Origin: Apium graveolens
Lineage: Eukaryota; Streptophyta; Magnoliopsida; Apiales; Apiaceae
NCBI RefSeq assembly: GCF_009905375.1
Contig: NC_133653.1
Location: 56,990,673-57,054,672 of the forward strand
DNA length: 64,000 nt
Reading direction: 5' to 3'
Numbering within the stretch: position 1 is the first letter of the stretch; the number at the start of each line of letters is the position of its first letter. The notes below the pieces were generated by a model. The model worked only from the letters and a program-made list of their open reading frames with translations, ran no database searches and was not told where the DNA came from. The position numbers and the translations under genes were made by a program. Shown in pieces: positions 35,011-46,739 of the stretch.

Positions 35011-38000
35011 CTAGTTTCTTGAAGGTCTGGATCTTCTTCCAAGCTTTCTGTTGTTTTCTTCAATTTGATTCTGGAGCTGTCTGTGGAATTCTAATTCATC
35101 AGATTCCGAGAGATCTAACATTTCTTGCATTTCCAAGAGAGTCTCATTGCTAGAGATACTCAATTGGTCTTCTAATCTGAAGAATCTTCTCACACCCTTG
35201 TCATCCATGAATTCCATCAGCCAGTAGGGCCTTAGATGCACTCTTCTCCCTGTGTATGGGATGTTAAGAGTTTTGGGTAGTGCATCTTTGGCTCTAACAC
35301 TCCTTAGCTCTTCAATCTTCTTCAATACTAATCTTCTTGTAGTTACATTAAACCCAAAGTTTTTCTTGAAGGATGAATAGACTTTGATCAATACATCTTG
35401 GCTTTCTTGAAGTATCATGTGAAGAGGCCACTGAATCTCCCTTCCTCCTTTGTACTTGAATACCAACCTTTCAGGTAGGTTTCTGTATGCATCAATTGCC
35501 CGTACCTCATCCAGCTCCTCCAGATAAAGGTTTAGGTCTGAGAATTCTTTGATGTCACACAAGTACAAGTAGTCTCCCTTGTTGATCTTGGGTTGAGCTT
35601 TGACTACTGCCTTGGATTTAAGAGGTGACAGCTTCACTTTCTTGACTGCCCTTGATTTTGTCCTTCTTGGCTTGGTGAGAATTGGCAAGTTGAAGTCAGG
35701 AATTGGTAATTTATCCCACTCTATTGGCTCATCCTTTGGCACAATAGGCTCTCCATGTATGTTCCTGTAGGGGTCCACCACCCTTATGTCTTCAAATACT
35801 ACAGAGGGCTTTGATGCTTGAGTTTCAGCTTTAGTGGATTCCATTAGAAATTGATCTTCCAATTCCTTGTTAACAATATCCAACTTTCTTTTTGTTCTTT
35901 TAGCCAGTTCTTTCTTTCTTGGAGATTTCTTCTGTTCTTCAATCTTCTTCTTTGATTCGGTAGCTTGAGTTGGTTGAGAGGGAATTTATTGAGAAGAGTT
36001 CACAGCCTGTAGCTTGGTCAAGATAGCAAACTGTTCTTTCTTTTGTTTAGACTTCTTTGCATCTAGAGCAGCTTGCCTCTTTTCCTGCTTCAATCTGGCT
36101 TTTTCTTCTTCCTTTGCATGAGCAAATTGTGGATGTCCAGCTACCACACAAATTTCCTTCCCATTTCTGAATATTTTTGCAATTCTCTTTCTTGAGGCTG
36201 AATCAGCTGGATCTTTATAGAGGAGAATAGATCTTGACAGAAGCATCTTTTCATCAGGCTTGAGTGTCTCATACACAGTATCCATAGGGTTCTTCAAAGA
36301 TGATTTTGGATAGTTTGCCCTTGGTTTAAGAATTATCTCAGCCTTTGTAGTCTTGATGCAGGAAGATTGTCCTTTCTCCAGATAGTTCATGCTCATCTCA
36401 TTCACATTGATTGGCTTGACATGAGAGTGATGGATGGCTGACTGATCTGGTTCCTTGACTAATTGAAACTTTTTCTGTATTTCCTCATCAATCTTTTTCC
36501 AGTTGATCAGAGTCAACTCTTCTTTATCAGCATCTTTCAAATTTGCTGCTGCTGTATTTATAAGATCTATACCATCTGCAACTGGTGGCTTGGAGATAGT
36601 AATTGAAGGTACAATTACTTTGCTGATTTGAACTAAAATGTTCTCCCCCTCAGTTGGTCCTTTCTCCCCCTTACTTGATTCTCTCTCCCCCTTTTTGTTA
36701 TCATCAAGTGGAGGAGTTAGGCCTTGTGCTTTAGCCAGTTGCATGAGAAGATTTGTCTGAGTCTGTTGATTTGAAGAAGTAGAGCCACTGAATTCTCAAT
36801 AACCTGAACTCTGGTCTCCAGCTTGGCTATCTTCTTGTTAGAATTTGATTCTCTTCTCAACCTTAGTAATAGATCATGCATGGTACCATATGGCATTATT
36901 GAATCCAGCTTCTCAGAGTTATATGTCTTTAAGTCAGCTATCTCCTTTTTCAATTCATCCACACTGAGATTCTGTCTTGGGTGTTGGATCTTCATTAAAT
37001 GCAAAGAGTCTAGATGAGCTTTAAGAACAACCTTGGTACCAGCATCTGAAGCTTCCTGAAGGGCTTGCTGAATAGCTGTTACTTGTTTTACCAAAGACAC
37101 CTCAAATTGTCCTGATGTAAATTCCTTTGCCCATGCCCATTCAGGTAAACTTAAAGCAGAACTTGGGCCTTCAGCTCCCCCTAAGTTCATGCTTCCATTC
37201 AAAGAACTAGAGTCATCATCATCAGAATTTACTCCAAATTCTTCTGATGGCTCTCCAGCTTGAGGAGGCATCCTGTTTACAGCAGCTTTATCTCTTTGAA
37301 GAGATTCTGTGGTGTGCACTAAGTGCAAAGTCTGCTCTGCCTCCACATTACCCTGAGCAGCCAACAGTTTATAGGCTGAAACAGGGTGAGTAAAAGTGTC
37401 AGCATCCAAGGAAATGTTATCAATTACAGCTTTGTAATGTTGCTGAAATTGTCTTTCCTTTTCAGCATCAGCCACAATCATTGACTCACTAGCAATGGCT
37501 GGTTCCATCCTTATTTCTCCAGTACCTGCTTTTCTCTCATGTTCTCTCTTTTGTTGCATCAGGATCTCACCCTGGCTCCCCACCCTCACACTCTCACCTT
37601 CACCTACTAAGGTGGGACTCCTCTCACTCACTTTTGCCAATCCTGAATGAATGGATTGCTGAGATTCACTCTTTTCCTCTCCTTTTGCCTGGGAGCAACC
37701 CAGCCTCTCACTCAATGCACTCTCCTCTCTCAGTCCTAAGAGTGATTGTATTACCACCAAATCTTCTGCACTTGAAATTATTGAATTTTGAAGTTGTGCA
37801 GAGACACTCGACGGATAAGTGATATCCGTCGGGTGAGTGGTAAAGCTATCCGACGGATAACTGCTGTTAAGCTTATCCGTCGGGATACAATCACTACTCG
37901 ACGGATGAGCAATATCCATCGAGAGAGTAGAAATGAATGAGGTGGGAAGAGAAACTATTGTTGACTCTGTGTTGATTGAAGTTATTTGAGGCACATATGT

Positions 38001-39575
38001 CACAATAGAATCAGAAAGAATTGGCAAGTGAGCCAACAAATCATCTAAAAGATGATGCTCACTTGCACTGGATTTTGGCTTCCCCAACAGAGTTAAAGAA
38101 GGGTAATCAGGAATTGAAGTGTTTATCATGTCCACTTCCAGTGAGTTGGTTGGTGAGTATTGTGTTTCAGTGGCTTCTATAATGAGAGATTTTGGCTGTG
38201 ACTCCACATTTATTGGAGCCACATCAATCTGAATTTGAGAAGGTGCAGGGACTGTGTCTTTAGCACCAGTTTGCACTAAGTGTATGCCCTGTGCATCCCC
38301 AGTTGTTTTGGATTTCTTCTTTCTAGTGTAAGTTTGGTGTGAGCTTGTGTCCCTAACCCTCTTGGCCTGTGCTCTTGGATGAGAGCTTTGTTCAATAGCC
38401 ACATCCTTTTGGGAGGATGCAGCTAGAAGTGAGCTTCTGTCATTTTTAAGCACTGCAGTTTATTGGGAAACTGCAGTGTGGCTAGGCTGGGATTCACTCA
38501 TCTCTTCAACCATATCCTTGGGGTTTCTTTGATATTCACCCCTTCCCTCACCTATCTTACCCTCCTTCACACTCCCCTCTTTGGCTTTGGTAGATTTTTC
38601 AACTGGTACCTTTTGAGAGATACCAGAGGGGGTTTTCTTTGATTTGGATTTGGGAATTGCAGTTGTTTTGGCAGCTTTGGTAGGCAACTGTTTGGTCATT
38701 TTCACAGTTGCCATAGCTATGCCTGAAGTCAAAGAAATGGAAGAGATTGGAATAGTTGAGGGTATGGATGAACTTACCTCACTTACCTGAGGTGTTATCA
38801 TTACAGGAAAATAGAACATCGGCACATCCTTGTGATGGTTGGCTCTGTTCAAGTCTGCAATGATTCTTCTCTCTTGAACCCAACAAGCTAATTTGTTGTT
38901 TGGGTTCTCAAGTTCAATCTCTTGACAAAGATGGTTAGCCAAAAGCATAAAAAATCTAGCATAGTAAATATTCTTTCCTCTTTTGGCTATGTCACCTAGT
39001 TTAAAACCTAACTCATACACAACAAGGTCACTGAAATTATAATATTTGTCTGTAACTAGCATGTATAGCATGTTAAGCATGGAAATGTTCACAGAATCAA
39101 AATTACTGATTTTTCCAGAAAAGACTTTAGTTACTACATCACACAAGTAACTCCATTCCTTCCTAAGACCTGGTCTTCTAATTTCACTTAGTTTTGCAGT
39201 AGGAAGTGCATAATGAATGGAATTGAGCATATTGACAATATCAGTGTCAGTGTGTGGTGCAGTTACATTATCATCAGGAATCTTGAAACATGCTTTTATT
39301 ACATTACTATTGATACAGAAATCATTACCTTTGATGGTCAGAGTGATGGTTTTGTCAGTAGAGTTGTAGATTGATGTTGTCCACATTTCCTCAACAACTT
39401 CACAATAGATTGTGGGTGATTCCAGCATAGCAAAACTTAACTTGCAGTTCTTCACGAAGTCCATTATCTTATGATAGTCTTCAGATTGCTGAATCCCCTT
39501 ATTGACCAAGGCAATGAAGTTGTTCTTCTCATAGATGAACCCAGACTGTGACATGATCTTTACTACGGGTGCCAT
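35011..39575 (-). pseudogene. Copia-3 post-pol ORF (~1,520 codons, 'env-like' position)
   Basis: The start is the ATG at 39575, in context AACAATGGC. The frame has TAA at 38460, one frameshift near 36780 and TAA at 35986, and ends at 35011. Domains: an N-terminal globular part (~260 residues) with RRPGLRKEWSYLCDVVTKVF and IYYARFFMLLANHL, homologous to the Copia-2 ORF; a Ser/Thr/Lys-rich linker; a region rich in P-S/T-D from CGACGGAT motifs (37800-37925); a coiled-coil near 36790-36970 (KKIAKLETRVQVIENSVALLL); a basic stretch (RRTKSRAVKKVKLS); and a C-terminal globular domain of about 190 residues with KYKGGREIQWPLHMIL and LRPYWLMEFMD. No signal peptide or membrane helix is visible. Function unknown; the defects are few, so loss is recent. 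Confidence 0.8.
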
Positions 39576-39660
39576 TGTTAGAGAAGAAAAGCTTGAGAGA
39601 GAATGAAATAACACAGTTGAATTTGAGAATGATAAAAGAAAATGATTAGAATGAAATAGG

Positions 39661-39668
39661 CTTTTATA
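39661..39668 (-). promoter_or_regulatory. TATA box of a putative internal promoter, Copia-3
   Basis: On the minus strand AAGTATAAAAGCC lies about 90 nt before the ATG at 39575. A pyrimidine-rich leader (TTCATTCTCTCTCAAGC, TTTTCTTCTCTAAC) and AACAATGGC, an excellent plant start context, follow. Upstream at 39770-39975 are eight or so CGACGGAT/ATCCGTCG motifs like those in U3. This supports a separate transcript for the post-pol ORF. Confidence 0.5.
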
Positions 39669-40072
39669 CTTTGCTCAAAATCAACGGATAAAAATAATAA
39701 AGAGCAGTAAATTACCCAATAGAAATTGCCTAAAATGACCGTTTTAAAATAAACTTTAAAAATTCCACCCATTATCCGTCGTGTAATGCTTATAAACTGT
39801 AAGTATACTCGATGGATAATGTTCAGGGAATTAACGGTTCAGATTTAGACACTTCAACGGATGAGGATAAGATGTTATCCGTCGAGCTTTAAAATATTCC
39901 ATAAAAGTAATTGATTTTTATTTATAATTTGTATATCGACGGATGACTCAACCCGATGGATAATGGTCATCCGTCGAGATACAAATTTTGACTTAGCCAA
40001 AATTTCATCCAAGACTAAAAATCAACTAAATTTCTGGCTTCTTTTCAACTTGCAAGAATAATTCAGATAAAT
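39669..40072 (-). other. Copia-3 spacer between pol and the internal TATA box
   Basis: About 400 nt without a gene. It contains both orientations of CGACGGAT and one-base variants (39774, 39810, 39853, 39877, 39936, 39953, 39968). I interpret it as a regulatory region. Confidence 0.55.
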
Positions 40073-43000
40073 TCAAGAGTAATTAAGCATACTTAACTCA
40101 CTTACCAACCTAGAAAAGGTGGATTCATTTAGTGGCTTGGTAAAAATATCTGCAAGTTGCTTCTCACTTGGAACAAAATGTAACTCTACAGTACCATTCA
40201 TTACATGTTCCCTTATGAAATGGTACTTGATGTCTATATGCTTTGTCCTTGAATGTTGCACTGGATTTTCAGTGATGGCAATTGCACTTGTGTTGTCACA
40301 GAAAATAGGAATCCTTTCAACTTGCAAACCATAGTCTAGCAATTGATTTTTCATCCATAAAATCTGTGCACAGCAACTGCCAGCAGCAATATATTCAGCT
40401 TCAGCTGTAGAAGTAGAAACTGAATTTTGCTTTTTACTGAACCAGGACACAAGCTTGTCTCCTAAAAATTGACAGGTTCCTGTTGTGCTTTTTCTATCAA
40501 TTCTGCAACCTGCATAATCTGCATCTGAATAACCAGTTAGATCAAAACCAGAATCTCTAGGATACCAAATGCCAAGGTTTGGTGTTCCTTTGAGATATCT
40601 GAAAATTCTTTTAATAGCTATCAAATGAGACTCTCTAGGATCAGCCTGAAATCTAGCACACAAATATGTAGCAAACATTATATCTGGCCTACTGGCTGTT
40701 AAGTACAGAAATGAGCCAACCATGCCTCTATAACTTGAAATATCCACAGACTTTTCAGTAGTGTTTAGTTCAAGCTTAGTTACAGTGGCCATGGGAGTTT
40801 TTGCAGATGTGCAATCCATTAGATCAAACTTCTTTAAAAGATCAAAAATATATTTAGTTTGACTATTGAATATTCCATCACTAACTTGCTTAACTTGTAA
40901 ACCAAGAAAGTAAGTTAGTTCTCCCATCATACTCATTTCATACTTGCTTTGCATCAGTTTGGCAAACTTTTTACAAAGTTTCTCATCTGTAGAGCCAAAA
41001 ATAATATCATCTACATAAATTTGAACAAGTATGCTAGAGCCATTCACATTTCTGAAAAATAAAGTTTTATCTACAGTACCTCTTGTGAAGTGATTTTCCA
41101 AAAGGAACTTTGATAAAGTGTCATACCAGGCTCTAGGTGCTTGCTTCAGTCCATAAAGTGCTTTCAGTAGATAATAGACATACTCTGGGAAATTTGGATC
41201 TTCAAAGCCAGGAGGTTGACTTACATACACTTCTTCCTCCAAATCTCCATTCAGAAAGGCACTTTTGACATCCATTTGATAGACCTTGAAATTGGCATGG
41301 GCTGCATAGGCTAAGAAGATTCTGATGGCTTCAAGTCTTGCAACAGGAGCAAATGTTTCATCAAAATCTATCCCTTCTTGCTGACAATAGCCTTTAGTAA
41401 CCAATCTTGCTTTGTTCCTTGCTACTATGCCATTTTCATCCATCTTGTTTCTGAATACCCATTTGGTGTCTATTGGATTCTTTCCTTTAGGCTTGGGTAC
41501 CAGCTTCCATACTTTATTCCTTTCAAATTGGTTTAGCTCCTCTTGCATAGCTAAAATCCAATCAGGATCTAATAAGGCTTCTTCTACCTTCTTTGGTTCT
41601 TCCTTAGACAGGAAGCTGCTGTATAGACATTCTTCTTGAGTTGCTCTCCTGGTTTGAACTCTGGAAGAAACATCACCAATAATCAGTTCAAAGGGGTGAT
41701 CTTTTGTCCATTTTCTTGGTTGAGGTAGATTATCCCTAGATGAAGAGACCTCAATGTTGTCTTGATGTGTGATTGAGTTTTGATTGCTAGAAACTCCCCC
41801 TGAGTTTGTGGATCTTTGATTTGAGATTGGGGTGCTTTCTATGGGTGATCTGCCTTGACTTCTTGCTCCTTTTGATAACCCGACGGATGGTGAATTTTGA
41901 GTACCGACGGATGAGGCAGGTTGTCTTCCGACGGATAATACAGATTGCCTTCCGATGGATGAAGCATTATGTAACTCAACGGATGTTGAGTTTTGTGCTT
42001 CATTTGTAGTAAATTTGTCTGCATTATCCTTAGACACTGTTTCTTGATCACTCTCATCATCACTTTCATCACTGACCATCTCAACATTGTCGAATTTGAG
42101 GCTCTCATGGTAATCTCCATCTTTTAGTCCTTCAATCTTTTTATCATTAAACACAACATGTATAGATTCAACAACAATGTTGGTTCTTAGATTGTAGACT
42201 CTATATGCTTTACCAACAGCATATCCAACAAAAATTCCTTCATCTGCTTTAGCATCAAACTTCCCATTTTGATCAGTTTGATTTCTCATAATATAGCATT
42301 TACAGCCAAAGACATGAAGAAAGTTCAGAGTTGGCTTCTTGTTTTTGAACAATTGATAAGGTGTGTTGCATTTTTCTTGATTAATCAGATAGATGTTCTG
42401 AGTGTAGCATGCAGTATTGACAGCTTCAGCCCAGAAATATGTTGGTAATTTTGATTCTTCAAGCATTGTCCTTGCAGCTTCAATAAGAGATCTATTCTTT
42501 CTTTCCACTACTCCATTCTGTTGTGGAGTCCTTGCTGCTGAAAACTTATGCAAGATTCCATTTTCCTCATAGAATGCTCTCATGACATAGTTCTTGAACT
42601 CAGTTCCATTGTCACTCCTGATTCTTCTAACTTTGAAATCAGGATGATTGTTAACTTGCCTTATGTGATTGATGATGATTTCACTAGCTTCATCTTTGGA
42701 TTTTAGGAAATAGGTCCAAGAGAACTTTGAGAAATCATCTACAATTACTAGGCAAAATCTTTTCTTTGAGATTGACAATACATTCACTGGTCCAAACAAA
42801 TCCATGTGAAGCAGTTGCAGAGGTTCTTCAATTGCTGAATCAAGTTTCTTCCTGAATGATGCTTTAATTTGCTTCCCTTTTTGGCAGGCATCACATAGTC
42901 CATCCTTTGTAAACTCCACCAGAGGAATGCCTCTAACCAGCTCTTTCTTTACCAGCTCATTCATGGTCTTGAAGTTCAAATAGGATAGTTTCTTGTGCCA

Positions 43001-43414
43001 TAGCCAACTTTCATCTTGACTTGCTTTACTGAGAAGACAAGTTACAGATTCTGCTTTAGTTGAGTTGAAGTCAGCTAGATACACATTTCCTCTTCTCACA
43101 CCAGTGAGAACCACTTTGTTGTTTTGATTATTAATCACAACACAGGTTTCTTTGTTGAAGGTTACTGAGTTGCCTTTATCACAAAGCTGGCTGATACTCA
43201 ACAGATTGTGTTTGAGACCATCCACTAAGGCAACCTCTTCAATGATGACATTGTCCTTTCAAATCAAGCCATATCCCACAGTATAACCTTTGTTGTCATC
43301 TCCAAAAGTGATACTTGGGCCAGCTCTCTCTTCAAACTCTGTGAGCAGGGTAGAATCACCAGTCATGTGTCTTGAACAACCACTATCCAAGTACCAAAGA
43401 TTCCTTCTGTTTCC
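40073..43414 (-). CDS. Copia-3 pol polyprotein (one internal stop)
   Basis: 1,114 codons from [17 protein letters not shown] to LSMLNYS, with a single TGA near 43259. Domains: protease (DSG at about residue 10); integrase zinc region ([12 protein letters not shown]...CDACQKG, in which one zinc His is Tyr); integrase core with Asp about 205 (HMDLFGP), Asp about 268 (RSDNGTEF) and Glu about 304 (VVERKN), a D-x62-D-x35-E spacing; a long linker with repeated SVGRQ/SVGT (41880-41990); RT with [17 protein letters not shown] and [10 protein letters not shown]; RNase H with [14 protein letters not shown]. Lineage SIRE/Maximus by RT sequence ([17 protein letters not shown]). Role: processing, cDNA synthesis and integration of the element. 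Apart from the stop and the His change it appears complete. Confidence 0.93.
41878..41990 (-). repeat. CGACGGAT motif cluster in the Copia-3 integrase-RT linker
   Basis: Five copies (41880, 41905, 41930, 41955, 41979), two with single changes, spaced about 25 bp. They are translated as x-S-V-G or S-I-G, whereas the same motif in gag and the post-pol ORF is translated as (H/Y)-P-S. Confidence 0.85.
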
Positions 43415-43452
43415 CTACACACATCAAAATCAAATCAAGTTGATTTTGGTAC
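43415..43452 (-). other. gag-pol junction tract of Copia-3 (GT...TGTAG, 38 nt)
   Basis: On the minus strand TTGG|GTACC...GTGTGTAG|GGAAACAG. The gag frame ends inside it (WVPKST, TGA) and pol is in another frame. Removing exactly GT...AG puts ETW in frame with [12 protein letters not shown]. The pol side (GTAGGGAAACAG) is the same as in Copia-2. It is too short for a typical plant intron, so frameshifting or another initiation route are alternatives. Confidence 0.35.
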
Positions 43453-45825
43453 CCAAGTTTCCTTGGGTCCTGCCTTGTTAGCTTTCTTCTTCTGTTTCTT
43501 AGGTCTTAACTCATTTGACTTAGGAATTTCAGATTCTTCCTTAGTCATTTGGGTTGGGCCTTTGAAACCACTAGATGCAACAGAATTATTATGCATGTTA
43601 TGGCTAACAGGAAATGGCATGCTTGGTGCAAACATGTTATTCCAGTAAGGCATGCTAAATGGCATTTGAGGCATATTGTATGCAGCATAATCTGGATTAG
43701 GTGCAAATGGCATATTAGCAAACTGTGCATTCATGTTCTGTGTAGGCATAGCATTAACAGGCATAGGAGGCATGGCATTCATGTTAGAGAATTGAGGCTG
43801 AACAGACATGGGAGTAGGCATGGCAGATTTGCAATTAACAGACAAATGATTTACACTACCACATTTGACACAGATTTTTCTAGGAGCATATTTGTCAGGT
43901 GTGTAGTTATTATGTTTGTTAATCCCTACTTTACCATTCCTATTGTTTTTCCTTTTAGTCTCTGTTTTTACCTCTATCTTCTCAAGTCTGTCACTCAACT
44001 GTTTGACAGTCATGTGACCAACATTAGCCTTCTTCCCTTTCTTGGCTTGACTCCCCTAAAACAAAGTTCTTGGAAACAGACCCATACTTTCATTTAGCTT
44101 GGTTAATTTGGCTTTGCTAATGGGTTTGTTCACAGCCGACGGATGAGGATTTTTATCATTCGACGGATAACACATTTTGTTATCCGACGGATAGTCCTCA
44201 TCATCCATCGAGACATCTGTCAGCAATCCATCTACCAAAATAGGTTCTAGTTTCTCCTTATTCTTTTTCCAGGCTTCATCACAAAAGGACTCAATTCCTT
44301 GAACCTTGGTGATTTGAGCATGAACATCTCTGGATGTTTTCCATGCTTTAATCACCTCCTGTTCACGATCGAGCTGCTTCTTTAAAATTTCTTCCTTTTT
44401 CAAGGACTCAGTTAATTCCTCCTTAGCAATTCTACACTCAATTTTTAGTTTCTCAAACTCAACAAACTGAGACTCAAGCACATTATTCCTCTCACTCAAA
44501 AACAAGTTATTTTCTTTGATTTTAGCATTTTCTTTAGTGAGGGACTTAAGTGTAACACGCAAATGATACAATACTATAGACATGTCATTTATTGCATCAT
44601 TACACTCAGCTTTAGATAAATGTGCAAAGTTTGTAGTAATTACCTGATTGCTTGAGGAACTTGTCTCTGTTTCATCAGATTTGGCCATAAGGGCTAGATT
44701 GACATAGCTGACATCCTCATCTTCATTCAAACCATCAGCTGCCCAGTCATTCTCTTGTGTAATAAAAGCCCTTTCCTTCTGTTTGAGTAGATCAAAGTAT
44801 TTTTGCTTATAATCCATAGACTCAAATCTTTTCTTACTGGAATCTGACTTTCTACACTCATTTGCAAAATGCCCTGCCAAGCCACATTTGAAACACTTGA
44901 ATTTTGAATTATCCACCATGTTTCTATTTGGCTTGGCAGCTCCAAAGTTCTTCTTGAACTTGAGCTTGGCAAATCTTCTTGAAAGGAATGCTAGGTGCTC
45001 ATCAATGTCCTCCATGTCATCTTGACTCAAAGAATCTTCACTTTCTGCAGCTAGCCCTTTACCCTTGCTTTCACAGGCCTTTGAAGTTGATTCCACAGCT
45101 TCCATTTTCACTTCCTTCTCCTTTTCCAGTTCAGCCACTAGTGCAATAGATCCTCCTTTCTTCTTTCCTCTCTCCATTCTTTCATCCTGCTCTATTTCAA
45201 GCTCATAGGTCTTCAGAATGCCATACAGTCTCTCCAAAGTAAACTCCTTATAATCTTGAGAGTTTCTCAATGAGACTGTCATTGGTTTCCATTCCTTTGG
45301 AAGAGATCTGAGAAATTTTAGATTGGAGTCTTTAGTCTGATAGACTCTCCCATGCAATTTAAGAGCATTTAGTAGCTTTTGAAATCTACTAAAAATGTCA
45401 GTGAGTGACTCACTTTCTTCATTGTGAAAATGCTCATATTGCTGAATCAGGAGCTGCATTTTATTTTCTCTTACTTGCTCAATACCATCACAGATTATCT
45501 GTATTGTGTCCCAAACTTCCTTGGCAGTCTTGCAGTTGATGATGTTATTAAACATATCTGCATCAACACCATTGAACAGAATGTTCATGGCCTTTTTATC
45601 TTTCCTGACTTGTTCAAGATCAGGTTCAGAGCATTCATGCCTTGGCTTTGGAACAGATGGTTCATTTCCTGTTGCAGCTCTCATTGGAACATGAGGGCCT
45701 CTTTCTATGCAGTCCATATAGGCCTCATCTTGAGAAAGCATATGAAGATGCATCTTTACCTTCCAATGATGGTAATTATCTTTATCAAGAAAAGGAATCT
45801 TGACTCCAACATCTTTCTTGTTCAT
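43435..45825 (-). CDS. Copia-3 gag (one internal stop)
   Basis: The ATG at 45825 (MNKKDVGVKIPFL) opens a frame of about 796 codons with a single TAG at 44056. Capsid-like region: YHHWKVKMHLHML, LTDIFSRFQKLLNAL, LERLYGILKTYELE. Nucleocapsid knuckle: KCFKCGLAGHFANECRK near 44850-44900. A coiled-coil-rich region follows (44340-44560). A linker carries YPSD/YPSN/HPSA from CGACGGAT motifs at 44138-44210. A second knuckle CVKCGSVNHLSVNC lies near 43850 and a Met/Pro/Asn-rich tail at 43600-43800 (AMPPMPVNAMPTQNM). The C-terminal WVPK motif is typical of SIRE-type gag. Confidence 0.92.
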
Positions 45826-45872
45826 CTTGCTGTATTATTTTGATCTTTAAACTCTTTGTAGATTAAGAGCTT

Positions 45873-45884
45873 GCTCTGATACCA
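45873..45884 (-). other. Copia-3 primer-binding site
   Basis: On the minus strand TGGTATCAGAGC, initiator tRNA-Met type, 2 nt from the 5' LTR at 45887. Confidence 0.93.
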
Positions 45885-45886
45885 AT

Positions 45887-46739
45887 TGTTAGTCCCTTAA
45901 CAATATAGCAAGAATTACAGAAGGGGGTTGAATGGAATTCTTGAACTTTTTCTTGAGATAAAAAAGTTCAACTCGATTATAGATATATTTGTTTTGATTA
46001 GCACAATGCGGAATATAAACTTTAATGAATCAAAACAAGAGTAATTAAAAACAAGAGTCTTTAAAAACTTTCTAGTGGATTTAAACAATTCCACCAGAGA
46101 TATATTTAATATATCGAGAGGACTCTGTGTGCAGAAATGCTCACAGCTGCTTATACAAAATAGAACTACTAAGAACACAGGAAATGCTAAAGATAGTGCT
46201 TACAAAGATTTCTCTGTGTTTGTTTCTTAGCTCTCTTAGTTGTTTTTTTCATTTGCTACTCTCTTGGTTTATATATTACCAAGATTACAAAGTTAAAAGA
46301 ACTGAATAAATATAAAATCTAACAGTCTTGATCTTTGCTGCTTTTCGTCCTCTATTACCCAGTTAATGGGCTTCCACAGTGTGTTTGTATCCAACTCAAC
46401 GGCTGTGTGTCAGCTTTCACTGTTCAACTGATGTTTGAATCTTGATATGATCATCCGTCGACTTTCAGATCATCCGTCGATGACTTACTTGATCATCCGT
46501 CGACTGCTATTTTAAACATCCGTTGAAAGTCATTTGATCATTCGTCGAAGCTTTGTTAAGCATCCGTTGATAGTCATTTGATCATCCGTCGAAACTTTGT
46601 TAATCATCCGTTGGTAGCTATTTTGGCACTTGACTTCATTTCACTTATACAGAATTACAAGACATTGCTTATGTACAGTTAATCAACCTATTCTGCATAT
46701 CTAGTTAAAGTCGACATGACTTATATGCTACTACAGATT
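45887..46739 (-). mobile_element. Copia-3 5' LTR, left piece
   Basis: Matches 33756-34615 closely. It ends with AGATT (46735-46739), the target duplication of Copia-4. The LTR resumes at 54239. Confidence 0.94.

Noticed and set aside
43549..44097. Plus-strand ORF of 182 codons
   Set aside because: Shadow of the Copia-3 gag frame on the opposite strand.
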